A stretch of DNA of 64,000 bases from Thalassolituus maritimus (lineage in GTDB: Bacteria > Pseudomonadota > Gammaproteobacteria > Pseudomonadales > Oceanobacteraceae): assembly GCF_900156675.1 (NCBI RefSeq), contig NZ_FTOH01000006.1, forward strand, positions 124,001-188,000, in the 5' to 3' direction. The notes under the pieces are model-generated. The model was not told where the DNA came from. It was given only the letters and a program-made list of their open reading frames with translations, and did not search any database. This document shows, piece by piece, positions 9,878 through 19,086 of the stretch. Both the position numbers and the translations under genes were made by a program. Numbering within the stretch: position 1 is the first letter of the stretch; each line of letters begins with the position of its first letter.

Positions 9878-10120
9878 ATGAAAGTGAATGTCACATTCGA
9901 TATGACGCCAGAAGAATTCCGTCGTCTGCTTGGTTTACCCGACGTTCAGCAATTTCAGGCAGATGTGTTTGAACAAATGATGGAAAAAATGAAGGCGGGA
10001 GAAGATGGATACGATCCAATGAGTATCTATCAGCCAATGATGGAAAAAGGCATGAGCGCAATGACCAATTTTCAGCAGAATCTGATGTCTATGATGATGG
10101 CGGGACAGTCCAAAGACTGA
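9878..10120 (+). CDS. DUF6489 family small protein of the PHA neighbourhood
   Basis: An 80-aa protein starting MKVNVTFDMTPEEFRRLLGL, with an AAAGGA SD upstream of the ATG at 9878. The N-terminal 25 residues match the DUF6489 pattern (beta strand, TPEE, helix, LGLPDV). The rest is amphipathic and very methionine-rich (MMEKMKAGEDGYDPM, MSMMMAG). Such proteins are often encoded beside phasins and PHA synthases, which fits here: the phasin gene lies 186 bases downstream. A PHA-granule-associated role is inferred from context only. Confidence 0.78.
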   Translation: MKVNVTFDMTPEEFRRLLGLPDVQQFQADVFEQMMEKMKAGEDGYDPMSIYQPMMEKGMSAMTNFQQNLMSMMMAGQSKD

Positions 10121-10306
10121 CGGAATTGGATAAATCCGGACACAGTGGCGGGCAATGTAAGCTTTGCTCATTGCGGTGCGGTTAAAGAGGTGCAATCACC
10201 GCTGTGACTGCTACTTTAATCGTACGGCTGTCACCCAAGTGTAATGATACTTCTGCAGCATGTGGAAGTGAAAGTTGTTCTTACCAACCATTGAAGGAGC
10301 AAGACC

Positions 10307-10699
10307 ATGCAAGAGAATATTCTTAATGCATTCGCTGAACAGGCAAAAACGATGTACGCGCCTATGTCGAAGTTCAACAGTCTGTTCGTTGAAAACATGG
10401 AGAAGCTGACTGAGTATCAGATCAACGCGGTTAAGAGCTACGCTGAAATGGGACTGAGCCAGATGAAATCCGCGGCTGATGTACAGGACCTGGAATCAAT
10501 GCGCACGTTCGCATCTTCTCAGGCTGAAGTTGCATCTGGCATGAACAAGAAAATCATGGAAGACGTTAAAACACTGTCTGACATGACTATGGAGTTCAAA
10601 ACCCAGATGGAAGGCATCATGGAAGAGATGCGCAACACTGCGGCTGAAACTGCCAAGACAACTGCTAAAACTGCGGCGTCAAAAGCTAAAGCGGCTTAA
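10307..10699 (+). CDS. phaP: Phasin (PHA granule-associated protein)
   Basis: A 130-aa, almost entirely alpha-helical protein of the Phasin_2 type. It has the FNSLFVENMEKLTEYQINAV segment at about residues 25-44, a following amphipathic helix, and an Ala/Lys/Thr-rich tail (AAETAKTTAKTAASKAKAA) reminiscent of DNA-binding phasin tails. Phasins coat polyhydroxyalkanoate granules, controlling their size and number. A perfect GAAGGAG SD precedes the ATG. A strong intrinsic terminator follows it and separates it from phaC, so phasin can be made in larger amounts than the synthase. Confidence 0.9.
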   Translation: MQENILNAFAEQAKTMYAPMSKFNSLFVENMEKLTEYQINAVKSYAEMGLSQMKSAADVQDLESMRTFASSQAEVASGMNKKIMEDVKTLSDMTMEFKTQMEGIMEEMRNTAAETAKTTAKTAASKAKAA

Positions 10700-10718
10700 T
10701 CTGACGGGTGCAGTGAAT

Positions 10719-10746
10719 AAGGCCACCCTTGCGGTGGCCTTTTTTG
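10719..10746 (+). terminator. Intrinsic terminator after the phasin gene
   Basis: GGCCACC (10721-10727) pairs with GGTGGCC (10733-10739) around a 5-base loop. It is extended by an AA/TT pair and followed by six or more T. It would end or attenuate phasin transcription before phaC. Confidence 0.88.
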
Positions 10747-10800
10747 ATTGGACGTCTTACCAACTGGGTTGTTTATTAATTACATGGAGATTGAACGTCG

Positions 10801-12612
10801 ATGAGTGATGTGTCTGAGCAGCTGACGGCTGCAGTTAGCGATTATTTTGATATGGCTATACAGGCGGCGGAGCATACCGGCAAAGTTTGGGAAAAATTCA
10901 TACAGCAGCCAACCTCGGCAGAAGACCCGGCAGCCTGTGTATTGAACGATTTCTCAGAAGCCCTTAAAGAACTGGGCGAAGCCATGATGGAGCACCCGGA
11001 TAAACTTATCGATGACCAGATGGATCTGCTCAAAAAACAACAGGCGTTATTTCAGAACACCGTACTTCGTCTGATGGGTAAAGAGGTAGAGCCAATTGTC
11101 GAGCCCGAAAAAGGCGATAAACGATTCAGGAATGCCGAATGGGAAGCGAACCCTTTCTTTGATTATCTGAAGCAGCTTTACCTTATTCAAGGAAATACCC
11201 TGAAAAAGATGATCGATGACACAGACGGCCTTAGCGATAACGCACGACGTAAAGTTGAATACCTGATCCGTCAGTATACAAATGCGATGGCACCCTCCAA
11301 TTTTGCCGGCCTGAATCCTGATGTGATCAATAAAACGCTCGAAACCGGAGGGGCGAACCTCGCTCACGGTATCGAGCAACTAACTGAAGATCTGGAGGCC
11401 AGTGCGAATGGCGCACTAAATGTTGCTATGACGGATACGTCGGCCTTTCAGGTCGGTGTGAACGTAGCAACGACGCCGGGTAAGGTGGTGTATCAGAATG
11501 AACTGATGCAGCTGATTCAATATTCGCCAACAACGGAAGAGGTTTTCAAGCGCCCACTTCTGGTCATTCCGCCTTTTATCAACAAGTACTACATCATGGA
11601 CCTGCGTGAGAATAACTCGCTGCTTCGCTGGCTGGTAGGTCAGGGGCATACGGTGTTTGTTATCTCGTGGGTTAACCCCGGTCCGTCATTACGTGATAAA
11701 GGTTTTGATAACTATCTGCTGGAAGGCCCGGTTGAAGCGCTGAATGTGATTGAGCAGATTACCGGTGAAAAAGATGTTAACGCGATCGGTTATTGCCTAG
11801 GCGGCACTCTGTTATCGGCGACTCTGTCTTACCTGAAGAAAAAGCGCAAAGAGCGTATTAAGTCGGCCACCTTTCTTGCGACACTGATCGACTTTTCGAT
11901 GCCGGGAGAAATTGGCGTATTCATTAACGAAACGACCATCGCTGGGCTGGAAAAACAAATGGATATGCTCGGTTATTATGATGGCCGTCAGATGTCGTTC
12001 AGCTTTAACACCTTACGCGAGAATGATCTTTTCTGGTCTTTCTTTGTGAATAATTATCTGAAGGGCGAGCGTCCGGCTGCATTTGATTTACTGTACTGGA
12101 ATACGGACAGTACGAACCTTCCGGCGCGCATGCATTCTTACTATCTGCGCAACATGTATCTGAACAATCTTCTACGCGAGAAGAATGCACTGGAAATCGA
12201 TGGCGTAAAAATCGATCTTTCTGCAGTTAAAGTTCCGACCTATTTCCTGTCGACGTCTCAGGACCATATTGCTCTGTGGAAAGCCTCTTACGAAGGAGCC
12301 AAAGTGCTTGGTGGAAAGCCACGCTTTGTCCTGGGCGGCTCAGGTCATATTGCAGGTGTTATTAATCCTCCAGCCGCCAACAAATACAACTACTGGACCA
12401 ACGACTGCTTGCCTGAAGACAGTGATGAATGGTTCCAGGGCGCCGAAAGCCATCGTGGCTCATGGTGGCCGGACTGGGAGGCCTGGATTCAGGAGCAGGG
12501 TAGTGCGGAGCGTGTGCCGGCTCGTGAGCCCGGGGACGGTCCACTTGCAGCGATCGAAGATGCGCCCGGAAGCTATGTGCGTATGCGAATTCAGGACGTG
12601 GTCGGCCGTTGA
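10801..12612 (+). CDS. phaC: Class I poly(3-hydroxyalkanoate) synthase
   Basis: A 603-aa synthase. The lipase-like box is GYCLGG with the catalytic Cys at residue 332; Asp488 (in SQDHIALW) and His516 (in GSGHIAGVINPP) complete the triad. The N-terminal ~200 residues are the helical dimerisation/granule-targeting part, and the alpha/beta-hydrolase core follows. The length and single-subunit architecture fit class I enzymes, which polymerise short-chain 3-hydroxyacyl-CoA such as 3-hydroxybutyryl-CoA. The phaA/phaB precursor genes are not in this window, so precursor supply must come from elsewhere. It lies about 100 bases downstream of the phasin gene, beyond a terminator. Confidence 0.96.
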   Translation: MSDVSEQLTAAVSDYFDMAIQAAEHTGKVWEKFIQQPTSAEDPAACVLNDFSEALKELGEAMMEHPDKLIDDQMDLLKKQQALFQNTVLRLMGKEVEPIVEPEKGDKRFRNAEWEANPFFDYLKQLYLIQGNTLKKMIDDTDGLSDNARRKVEYLIRQYTNAMAPSNFAGLNPDVINKTLETGGANLAHGIEQLTEDLEASANGALNVAMTDTSAFQVGVNVATTPGKVVYQNELMQLIQYSPTTEEVFKRPLLVIPPFINKYYIMDLRENNSLLRWLVGQGHTVFVISWVNPGPSLRDKGFDNYLLEGPVEALNVIEQITGEKDVNAIGYCLGGTLLSATLSYLKKKRKERIKSATFLATLIDFSMPGEIGVFINETTIAGLEKQMDMLGYYDGRQMSFSFNTLRENDLFWSFFVNNYLKGERPAAFDLLYWNTDSTNLPARMHSYYLRNMYLNNLLREKNALEIDGVKIDLSAVKVPTYFLSTSQDHIALWKASYEGAKVLGGKPRFVLGGSGHIAGVINPPAANKYNYWTNDCLPEDSDEWFQGAESHRGSWWPDWEAWIQEQGSAERVPAREPGDGPLAAIEDAPGSYVRMRIQDVVGR

Positions 12613-12711
12613 GTGGTCTTTATAATGTTTCCATTCAGGGTGGCTCCGGCAGTTTCTGTTGGAGCAACTTTTGGGTATGATCAAAGCCTTAGTCAGCATT
12701 GAGAGAAGCTC

Positions 12712-13155
12712 GTGTCTCAGTTTGATCAGGAATCGATCGTTTACGGCGTGATACGCCACATTCCTTCCACAGAAGACCTCGCAGCCCGCCGCGAGCGCCG
12801 CACCAACTGGAGTGCGATACAGTCCTTGCCTGTTGGTCTGGATGATGACTTCTCCCTGCTTAAGCGTGAGATGTTCTCAATCTCTGGAGATGACATTTTC
12901 AGTGGGGCCTATCAGACGCAGATCATTCACTTCGCTGCCTCTTACCGTGCTGTAGAGTATGAGTGGGAAAGCTGGTTGCGCCAGTTCGAAAGTCTGCTGA
13001 AAGCGATGCACTGGGTTTCCGCCACGGTCCACCTGGAAACCGAACTCTCTGGTAAGCACACCTTTAACTGGCAGGCCGAGCACGGTCACACACCGTCAGA
13101 TGCTGAATTGCGTATGAGTTGTGAGTGGGAGCGGGAGGGTGCTTTTGCAATCTGA
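12712..13155 (+). CDS. Hypothetical 147-aa protein
   Basis: I do not recognise a family. It is a soluble, acidic protein with many aromatic residues (YEWESWLRQFE, NWQAEHGH) and no signal peptide or membrane span. Translation starts at GTG 12712. A TATAAT hexamer at 12621-12626 could serve as a -10 element, but no good -35 was found. It overlaps the chosen start of the YheU gene by 11 bases, suggesting coupled translation. Codon use resembles the neighbours. Confidence 0.6.
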   Translation: MSQFDQESIVYGVIRHIPSTEDLAARRERRTNWSAIQSLPVGLDDDFSLLKREMFSISGDDIFSGAYQTQIIHFAASYRAVEYEWESWLRQFESLLKAMHWVSATVHLETELSGKHTFNWQAEHGHTPSDAELRMSCEWEREGAFAI

Positions 13156-13420
13156 CTTTCACTCTGGCGATGGACAGGCGCCAGAAGAGGGTGTCATCCG
13201 CGTTCCCTACGACCGTCTTTCGGCCGACGCCCTGGACGGTATTATCGAAGAGTTTGTCAGCCGTGAAGGCACCGATTACGGCGACTATAACTACTCTTTT
13301 GACGACAAAAAAGAACAGGTTCGTGAGCAGATACGCCGCGGGCAGGTTGTCATCCTGTTTGACCCGGTTGGGGAAACCTGCCAACTGGCGCTTCTCGATC
13401 AGTTACCCCCGGGGCTTTGA
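13145..13420 (+). CDS. YheU/UPF0270 family protein
   Basis: The C-terminal ~70 residues match UPF0270: IRVPYDRLSADALDGIIEEF, then the invariant REGTDYG, a DKKEQVREQIRRGQVVILFD helix-strand, and a short tail. The frame is open from a GTG at 13121, but the TTG at 13145 has GGGAGG six bases upstream and gives 91 aa, still slightly longer than the ~70-80 aa of the family. It overlaps the preceding hypothetical gene. Function unknown. It converges on mnmC, with only 10 bases between the two stop codons. Confidence 0.75.
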   Translation: MQSDFHSGDGQAPEEGVIRVPYDRLSADALDGIIEEFVSREGTDYGDYNYSFDDKKEQVREQIRRGQVVILFDPVGETCQLALLDQLPPGL

Positions 13421-13430
13421 CCATCGGCTT

Positions 13431-15422
13431 TTATAATTTATTGCGGATTAAATCCCGCAATAAAAACCGGTTTGGCGCCAAAGCATCGACCACGGTTTGA
13501 CTGGTACTGACGGCATCACCAGCCATCTGTTCGGCGATCAGTTCTGCGCATAAAGAAGAGGACGCCAGTCCTCGCGAGCCGTGGCCAATATTCAACCAGA
13601 CTCCGCTCATCCAGGGCATAGGCTCACGAGGGATGCGCTTCGCGTTTTTGGTCATCGGGCGAAAGCGCTTTACGAATTCATCTTTAACAACCAGTGGCCC
13701 CGCCATCGGCAGGTAGTCCGGTGTTGTACAGCGAAAGCCCACACGGCCACCAATAATTTCAGCGGAGTTCGCAGCAGTTTCCCATTCAGCACCAAAATCA
13801 CAGAGATGGCTCAGGTTGGTTTGATGATCCGAGTCCCGAAGCTCTGCTTCTTCATCTTTTAAGTTATAGGTAGCACCGAGTACGAGGCGCCCGTTGAGTG
13901 GCGGTGCCATGTAGCTGCGCGCGCAGAGTACGGTATCTGCCGTTGGTAATGCATCAGCATTAAGATAAGTAAGCTGCCCACGAATTTTTTTGGTTGGCAG
14001 GTAGCTATGCTCACCAGCAAGTTCATTCGCTTGGTGGGCTGTTGCTATTACGATCGCAGAGGCATCAAGGTCACCAGAGTCTGTAGTAATGGCCAGTGCA
14101 TTCTGTTCGCCGGTTATCCTTGTTACTGCGGCGGTAATAAACTGAATATTCGGGTGGTTGACGAGAGCTTTGCAGAAATCAGCCGGAGATACCCATCCGG
14201 CCGCTGGGAAGATCAGCCCTTTCTTTTCGCTATCAGACGCTACGAATTCAGCGGGTGGTTGATGCCGCTCTACAAAGCGTTGCTGACGCACTTCTTCTTT
14301 AGCGCTGTAGGCGAGCTGTAGTACGCCACAGGCATCCCAGGTTTTATTATTCTCTACTGGAGCTTCCAGCATACGCTCGACTTCTTTCAGAGCGAGCAGA
14401 TAGGCCTGACGATAAAAATCAGAATGGGTTGCCTGGTTGTCTGCGGCCAGCTTTATGTAAAGTCCGCCTTGTGGATTCCCTGAGGCCCCATTGGCGATAC
14501 CTTCAGGGTCGCACAGCGTGACCCGGAAACCACGCTCTGCCAGCGCTCGCGCTGTGGTGCAGCCAGAGAGACCAGCACCTGCAACGACGACTTTGCTGGC
14601 GTCTTTAAGTGGTGCAGGAAACAGTTGCCATGGTAGATGGTTATGCAACCGACCTTGCTCTGGGCCGGTGGTTGCCGCATACCTGCCTGCGAGCATTTCT
14701 CTTTTGCGGCCGAAGCCTGGTACTTTTGCGATGTTAAAACCGGCGCCTTTTAACCCTCGCCTGACCACGCCTGCTGCGGTAAAGGTCGCCACCGTCGGTA
14801 TTCGATTTGAGCGAGGGTTTCTGCTAATGCGTCGAATCTCAGAAAACAGCGCGTCAGACCACATCGCAGGGTTTTTCGCTGGGGCAAAACCATCAAGAAA
14901 CCAGGCGTCAACCGGGCCATTCAGTTGGGGGAGAGCAGAATGAACATCATCAAAAATCAGCGTCAAAGAGACCCGCTCATCCGGCCATTTGAGAGTATGG
15001 AATCCTCTTAATGCCGGAGGGTAAGCTTCAATAAGCCTGTCTGATAATTCCCTAAGCTCCGGCCACAGGGCCAGTGCTTTTTGCAGTTGTTCACGGCTTA
15101 ACGGGAATTTTTCGATGCTGGTAAAGTGCAGCCAGTTATTCTCGCCACGAGTGGATTGGAAAGCCTGCCAGGTAGCAAGAAAATTGAGCCCGGTGCCAAA
15201 GCCGGTCTCAATAATGCGGAAGGGCGCCTGGTGAGACTGCCAGCGCTGCGGAAGGCCATTCTGTTTCAGAAAAACGTAGCGGGTTTCCTCTAAGCCGTTC
15301 TCAACTGAAAAGTATGGGTCGTCGAAGTCATCAGCCACCGGGAGCCCATGCTCGTTCCAGGTGAGGTCTGGATGCCTCAGAACCGTATCGGTATCACCCG
15401 TGGTTGTTTCTTTGATGCTCAA
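13431..15422 (-). CDS. mnmC: Bifunctional tRNA mnm5(s2)U34 biosynthesis enzyme MnmC
   Basis: About 663 aa from the TTG at 15422. The N-terminal ~240 residues are the SAM methyltransferase half (LTWNEHGLPVADDFDDPYFS start, FRIIETGFGTGLNFL SAM motif, WFLDGFAPAKNPAMW). The C-terminal half is an FAD-dependent oxidoreductase with a Rossmann start VVVAGAGLSGCTTARALAERG. The enzyme removes the carboxymethyl group from cmnm5U34 and then methylates the resulting nm5U in tRNA wobble positions. The longer open frame would run into the divergent AEC gene; the TTG, preceded by GGGTGAG, gives the family's usual length, though a GTG at 15431 is also possible. Confidence 0.93.
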   Translation of the reverse strand: MSIKETTTGDTDTVLRHPDLTWNEHGLPVADDFDDPYFSVENGLEETRYVFLKQNGLPQRWQSHQAPFRIIETGFGTGLNFLATWQAFQSTRGENNWLHFTSIEKFPLSREQLQKALALWPELRELSDRLIEAYPPALRGFHTLKWPDERVSLTLIFDDVHSALPQLNGPVDAWFLDGFAPAKNPAMWSDALFSEIRRISRNPRSNRIPTVATFTAAGVVRRGLKGAGFNIAKVPGFGRKREMLAGRYAATTGPEQGRLHNHLPWQLFPAPLKDASKVVVAGAGLSGCTTARALAERGFRVTLCDPEGIANGASGNPQGGLYIKLAADNQATHSDFYRQAYLLALKEVERMLEAPVENNKTWDACGVLQLAYSAKEEVRQQRFVERHQPPAEFVASDSEKKGLIFPAAGWVSPADFCKALVNHPNIQFITAAVTRITGEQNALAITTDSGDLDASAIVIATAHQANELAGEHSYLPTKKIRGQLTYLNADALPTADTVLCARSYMAPPLNGRLVLGATYNLKDEEAELRDSDHQTNLSHLCDFGAEWETAANSAEIIGGRVGFRCTTPDYLPMAGPLVVKDEFVKRFRPMTKNAKRIPREPMPWMSGVWLNIGHGSRGLASSSLCAELIAEQMAGDAVSTSQTVVDALAPNRFLLRDLIRNKL

Positions 15423-15492
15423 ATTTCTCACCCGTCCGGTTTCTCGGTGCGTATTGTAATAAAGCTGACGAAGGAGCGGTATACTCCCGGCT

Positions 15493-16374
15493 ATGATGAT
15501 TGAAATAGCAACCGTACTCTTTCCTGTCGTGCTCTGTGCTTTGCTGGGCGCAATATGGGCACATACCCGCACTGGCTACGACAGTGATTTTGTGTCCCGT
15601 CTGGTGCTGAATATAGGCGCGCCTTGCCTGATGTTATCGGTATTAGGGCAGGTCGATATTGATCCTCAGGTCTTCGGTCAGACAGCTCTGGCATGCGTGC
15701 TGGTAACGGTCTTGATGACACTTCCGGGCATCATAGTGCCGCGTATGCTGGGGGACAGTGTCCGCACGTATTTACCCTCATTTCTTTTTCCTAACGTTGG
15801 AAACATGGGGCTTCCTGTTTGTATGCTGGCATTTGGCGAGCAGGGGCTGGCTCTGGCACTGGCGTTTTTTATGATGTTGTCTGTCGCGCATTTCCCAGTA
15901 GGTATTCTGCTTGCAGGAGGAAAAGACGCCGGAGGACTAAGTGGTGTTGCGCGTATGCCTATTATGTACGCAATTCTGCTTTCCGTCATTCTCGTTATCA
16001 GCGGCGCGCGTTTGCCTGAATTTCTGAATAACGCGGTGGCCTTGATCGGTGGTATGACCATTCCCCTTATGTTGATTACTCTTGGTGTATCGCTCTATGG
16101 CCTGCAGGTGAGCGGGTGGGGGAAGGCATTTTTATACAGCCTGATCCGGATACTCGGCGGTCTCGCAGCCGGGTTGCTTGTGTGCTGGTTTATGGAACTC
16201 GAGGGTGTCGCTCGCGGTGTGGTGCTCATCCAGAGTTCGATGCCTGTGGCGGTATTCAATTACCTTTTTGCCGTCCGTTATAACAAAGAACCCGGCGCAG
16301 TGGCCGGGTTAGTGGTCGTGTCGACCTTTCTGTCGTTCGCATTCCTGCCGGTTCTTCTGGCAGTGTTACTTTGA
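15493..16374 (+). CDS. AEC (auxin efflux carrier) family transporter
   Basis: A 293-aa membrane protein with about ten hydrophobic segments arranged as two similar halves. It has the typical SRLVLNIGAPCLMLSVLGQV first-half and LFPNVGNMGLPVCMLAFGEQ signatures, the latter containing the conserved N-x-G-x-x-G-x-P bend of the transport core. Family members export or exchange organic anions such as malate; this one's substrate is unknown. It starts at ATG 15493 or 15496 and is divergent from mnmC with about 70 bases between them. Confidence 0.85.
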   Translation: MMIEIATVLFPVVLCALLGAIWAHTRTGYDSDFVSRLVLNIGAPCLMLSVLGQVDIDPQVFGQTALACVLVTVLMTLPGIIVPRMLGDSVRTYLPSFLFPNVGNMGLPVCMLAFGEQGLALALAFFMMLSVAHFPVGILLAGGKDAGGLSGVARMPIMYAILLSVILVISGARLPEFLNNAVALIGGMTIPLMLITLGVSLYGLQVSGWGKAFLYSLIRILGGLAAGLLVCWFMELEGVARGVVLIQSSMPVAVFNYLFAVRYNKEPGAVAGLVVVSTFLSFAFLPVLLAVLL

Positions 16375-16419
16375 CAGACACGTGGCTGACGACTGTGTGT
16401 CGATCATCCGCTTAGGGCT

Positions 16420-17001
16420 TCAGTTTTCAATCAGAGGGGCGGGTGCTTCTTCGCTGTCTTTTTCAACGACGACAGCGCTGTTGATAATAATATCTTCCGC
16501 CGGCTGATCGCGGCGGCCGACGCGTGTTTCCGCAATCTTATCGACCACATCCATACCTTTAACAACTTCGCCGAATACTGCATAGCCGTAATCACGTACG
16601 CCATGGTCCAGGAAGGTATTGTCTTTTACGTTAATGAAAAACTGGCTGGTGGCACTGTCTACGCTTGCAGTACGAGCCATTGCAACCGAACCGCGCTTAT
16701 TTTTAAGACCATTTTTAGCTTCGTTTTTTATCGCCGCACGGGTTGGTTTGCGGTTCATTGAGGCATCGAAACCACCACCCTGGATCATGAAATTCTTAAT
16801 TACGCGATGGAAGATGGTGCCATCGTAATGACCTTCCTCAACATAGGTAACGAAGTTTTCAACAGAAATTGGTGCTTTCTCTTTATCGAGTGCCAGCTCA
16901 ATGTAACCTTCGCTGGTATTCAGACCGACGTGGACGGTCTCCTCGGCATTCGCGCTGAATAAAGGAAGTGCCAGGAGTGCCAGCATTAAAAACTTACGCA
17001 T
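16420..17001 (-). CDS. ppiA: Periplasmic cyclophilin-type peptidyl-prolyl isomerase
   Basis: A 193-aa protein with a clear Sec signal peptide ([19 protein letters not shown], cut before EE). The mature part is a compact cyclophilin: the catalytic arginine lies in [13 protein letters not shown], followed by [13 protein letters not shown] and a late [18 protein letters not shown]. It would accelerate cis-trans prolyl isomerisation during periplasmic folding. The frame extends upstream of the signal peptide, but ATG 17001 with AAGGAAA before it is chosen. The SH3 gene stops 31 bases upstream on the same strand, so they may be co-transcribed. The ppiA symbol rests on the signal peptide; the cytosolic paralogue ppiB is the alternative name for related enzymes. 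Confidence 0.88.
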   Translation of the reverse strand: MRKFLMLALLALPLFSANAEETVHVGLNTSEGYIELALDKEKAPISVENFVTYVEEGHYDGTIFHRVIKNFMIQGGGFDASMNRKPTRAAIKNEAKNGLKNKRGSVAMARTASVDSATSQFFINVKDNTFLDHGVRDYGYAVFGEVVKGMDVVDKIAETRVGRRDQPAEDIIINSAVVVEKDSEEAPAPLIEN

Positions 17002-17032
17002 GAAATTTTCCTTATTTATTAATGTATCTGCT

Positions 17033-17695
17033 TTATGCCCAGCCGCTGTTACTACGACGACCGCGGAGACCCGGTAGAATAAGGCCACCGATAATACCTA
17101 CGACAACCAGGCCGCCGCCGTAGATCAGATAAGAGAGACTTCTGTCGCCACGAAGTTCCTGATTTTCCGCTGACAGTGTACTTACCTGAAGTTCCAGTTC
17201 CTGTGTTTTTCGGGTCAGCTTTCGTGCTTTTTCGTCAAGCGCGACGGCATTCTCTGAAATAGTACGGATACGTTCGAGTTCGCGCTCTAACTCTGTGCTG
17301 GAGCGACTGGCATCGGCGCGTTCAGACTTGGCCGTTTCGAGTTCTTGCGTCAGTTCTTCTACCTGGTTCCGGGCGGTTGTGAGTTCAGCTTTGATATTAT
17401 CGAGTTCACGATTTGCCAGAATCAGATTTTCTTTGGCCACGGGTTCGTTAACCAGGTATTGAGTACGTACGTAACCTTCCACGCCTTTCGTTGTTTTCAC
17501 GTGCGTGAAGTCACCTTCTTCGCCAAGGTAGATAAGGTGCTCGCCACTCTGAACGACTTTCAGAATCCGATACTCATTAGATGGGCCAGAGCGTAGCTGG
17601 ATATACAGTTTGTCGGTTACATAACGCTTTTCGACAGCTTGTGCTGCCTGGCTGGCAAGCATGAGTCCGAGTAGCAGGCTGATCATGTACTTCAT
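17033..17695 (-). CDS. TIGR04211-type SH3 domain, coiled-coil, membrane-anchored protein (YgiM-like)
   Basis: A 220-aa protein in four parts: a signal peptide ([20 protein letters not shown]); a bacterial SH3 domain (residues ~22-85, with [19 protein letters not shown] and [11 protein letters not shown]); a long coiled coil (~90-185); and a C-terminal transmembrane helix ([21 protein letters not shown]) with a basic tail. This is the architecture of the TIGR04211/YgiM family, thought to be an inner-membrane-anchored periplasmic protein; its role is unclear. The open frame extends well upstream of ATG 17695 but without any matching sequence. It lies between YciI and the cyclophilin, all on the minus strand. 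Confidence 0.85.
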   Translation of the reverse strand: MKYMISLLLGLMLASQAAQAVEKRYVTDKLYIQLRSGPSNEYRILKVVQSGEHLIYLGEEGDFTHVKTTKGVEGYVRTQYLVNEPVAKENLILANRELDNIKAELTTARNQVEELTQELETAKSERADASRSSTELERELERIRTISENAVALDEKARKLTRKTQELELQVSTLSAENQELRGDRSLSYLIYGGGLVVVGIIGGLILPGLRGRRSNSGWA

Positions 17696-17747
17696 TGAGT
17701 CCTCCGTCACTGATCTTGTTGGTCTTCTTGGCTTCAGTGGGTACTGT

Positions 17748-18047
17748 TTAAGGTAATACTTTTTTGAACGGTTTGACGACGACGTGTGCGTACACGCCCG
17801 CTGCAACGTATGGGTCGGCATCTGCCCATGCCTGTGCTGCATCAAGTGATTCAAACTCAGCGACGACGAGGCTGCCGGTGAAGCCTGCTTCACCCGGGTC
17901 TTCACTATCAATGGCAGGGTGTGGGCCTGCGATCAGGAGTCGACCTTCGTTTTTCAACGCTTCAAGTCGTTCAAGGTGGGCGGGGCGGGCTTCTTTCCGC
18001 AGTGGCAAGCTGTTTTCTATGTCCCGACTGATAATGGCGTACCACAT
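17748..18047 (-). CDS. YciI family protein
   Basis: A 99-aa ferredoxin-like-fold protein. It starts [20 protein letters not shown] and holds the family's conserved [38 protein letters not shown] and [17 protein letters not shown] blocks, with the His/Asp residues thought to form the active site. Activity is unproven for most of the family. The start at 18047 is set by the family N-terminus, since the frame runs 8 codons further. It is divergent from the PHP gene, with about 165 bases between the chosen starts. Confidence 0.88.
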   Translation of the reverse strand: MWYAIISRDIENSLPLRKEARPAHLERLEALKNEGRLLIAGPHPAIDSEDPGEAGFTGSLVVAEFESLDAAQAWADADPYVAAGVYAHVVVKPFKKVLP

Positions 18048-18211
18048 GTTACGGTTTCCTCGTTGTATCACTTATTCTGTTGTTCGGAAGGTTTGGACAG
18101 GTTTTCTCGCTCACAAGAGAAAATATGGCTCAAAATCGCTTATTCGCTATGTGGCGGCTGTGCATTTACAATGGTCTGCATTATGTCGTAAGCCACCCAG
18201 AGCGTCCAATC

Positions 18212-19048
18212 GTGAACTCCGTGATAGACCTTCACTGCCATACTACTGCTTCCGATGGCAGCCTGAGCCCAGCCGAGCTGGTGGAGCGGGCGTCAGAACG
18301 TGGCATTAAAACGTTGGCCATCACAGACCATGACACCCTCGAAGGGTTCCGTCAGGGACGTGATATGGCCGAAAAAAAGAATCTGCGTCTGATACCGGGG
18401 ATCGAGCTATCCTGCGTGTGGGGCGGTGCGACGATACATATCGTGGGCCTGAACATGGACGTAGATTCTGCAGCAATGAAGGAAGCCGAGGCGTTTCAGT
18501 TGAAGGCGCGCAATGAGCGCTGTGAGTTAATTGCTCAGCGAGTCGGCAAAAAACTGAAGCAGGATATCTGTATGGACTCAGTGCGGGAGTATGCGGGCAG
18601 TGATATTGTGGGACGTCCGCATTTTGCCCGCTACCTGGTCGATCAGGGTTGGGTGCCTTCGATGCAGGCCGCTTTCACGAAATATCTGGGCTCGGGAAAA
18701 GTCGGTGACGTGAAAACCAGCTGGCCTGAACTTGAGCAGGTGGTGCGATGGATCGTTGATGCTGGCGGTGTGGCTGTTATGGCGCACGCGCATCTGTATA
18801 AAATGACGCGAACCAAGCTTCGTGCCTGCATGTCTGACTTCATTGAGGCAGGGGGCTCCGCCGTTGAAGTCGCTTACGGGCAGATGGACAACAATCAACG
18901 CGGTCAGATGACGACCCTGGCAAAAGATATGGGTCTGATGGGCTCATGTGGTAGTGATTTCCATGGGCCGAACCGTTTTGGGCTTGATCTGGGCGTTATG
19001 CCAGCGTTCCCTAAAGATGTCACGCCAGTATGGTCTTTGTGGCAATAA
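18212..19048 (+). CDS. PHP-domain phosphatase (YciV/RNase AM type)
   Basis: About 278 aa from GTG 18212 (a GTG at 18221 is equally possible). The PHP metal-binding signature DLHCHTTASDGSLSPAELV opens the protein, followed by AITDHDTLEGF, IPGIELSCVW, a GRPHFARYLV segment and a late GSDFHGPN metal motif. These coordinate a trinuclear metal site. E. coli relatives hydrolyse 3',5'-nucleoside bisphosphates and trim 5' ends of RNA. The frame is open back to 18080, but that region shows no homology, so a short form is chosen. It heads the run yciO-trpS-trpS2-scpAB-rluB. Confidence 0.85.
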   Translation: MNSVIDLHCHTTASDGSLSPAELVERASERGIKTLAITDHDTLEGFRQGRDMAEKKNLRLIPGIELSCVWGGATIHIVGLNMDVDSAAMKEAEAFQLKARNERCELIAQRVGKKLKQDICMDSVREYAGSDIVGRPHFARYLVDQGWVPSMQAAFTKYLGSGKVGDVKTSWPELEQVVRWIVDAGGVAVMAHAHLYKMTRTKLRACMSDFIEAGGSAVEVAYGQMDNNQRGQMTTLAKDMGLMGSCGSDFHGPNRFGLDLGVMPAFPKDVTPVWSLWQ

Positions 19049-19086
19049 GCAAAGAGCCATCTAATTGAACTATTGAAGGATTTATT

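Noticed and set aside
12621-12626. Perfect TATAAT as promoter of the 147-aa gene
   Set aside because: No acceptable -35 at 16-18 bases upstream and no extended -10; chance occurrence is possible.
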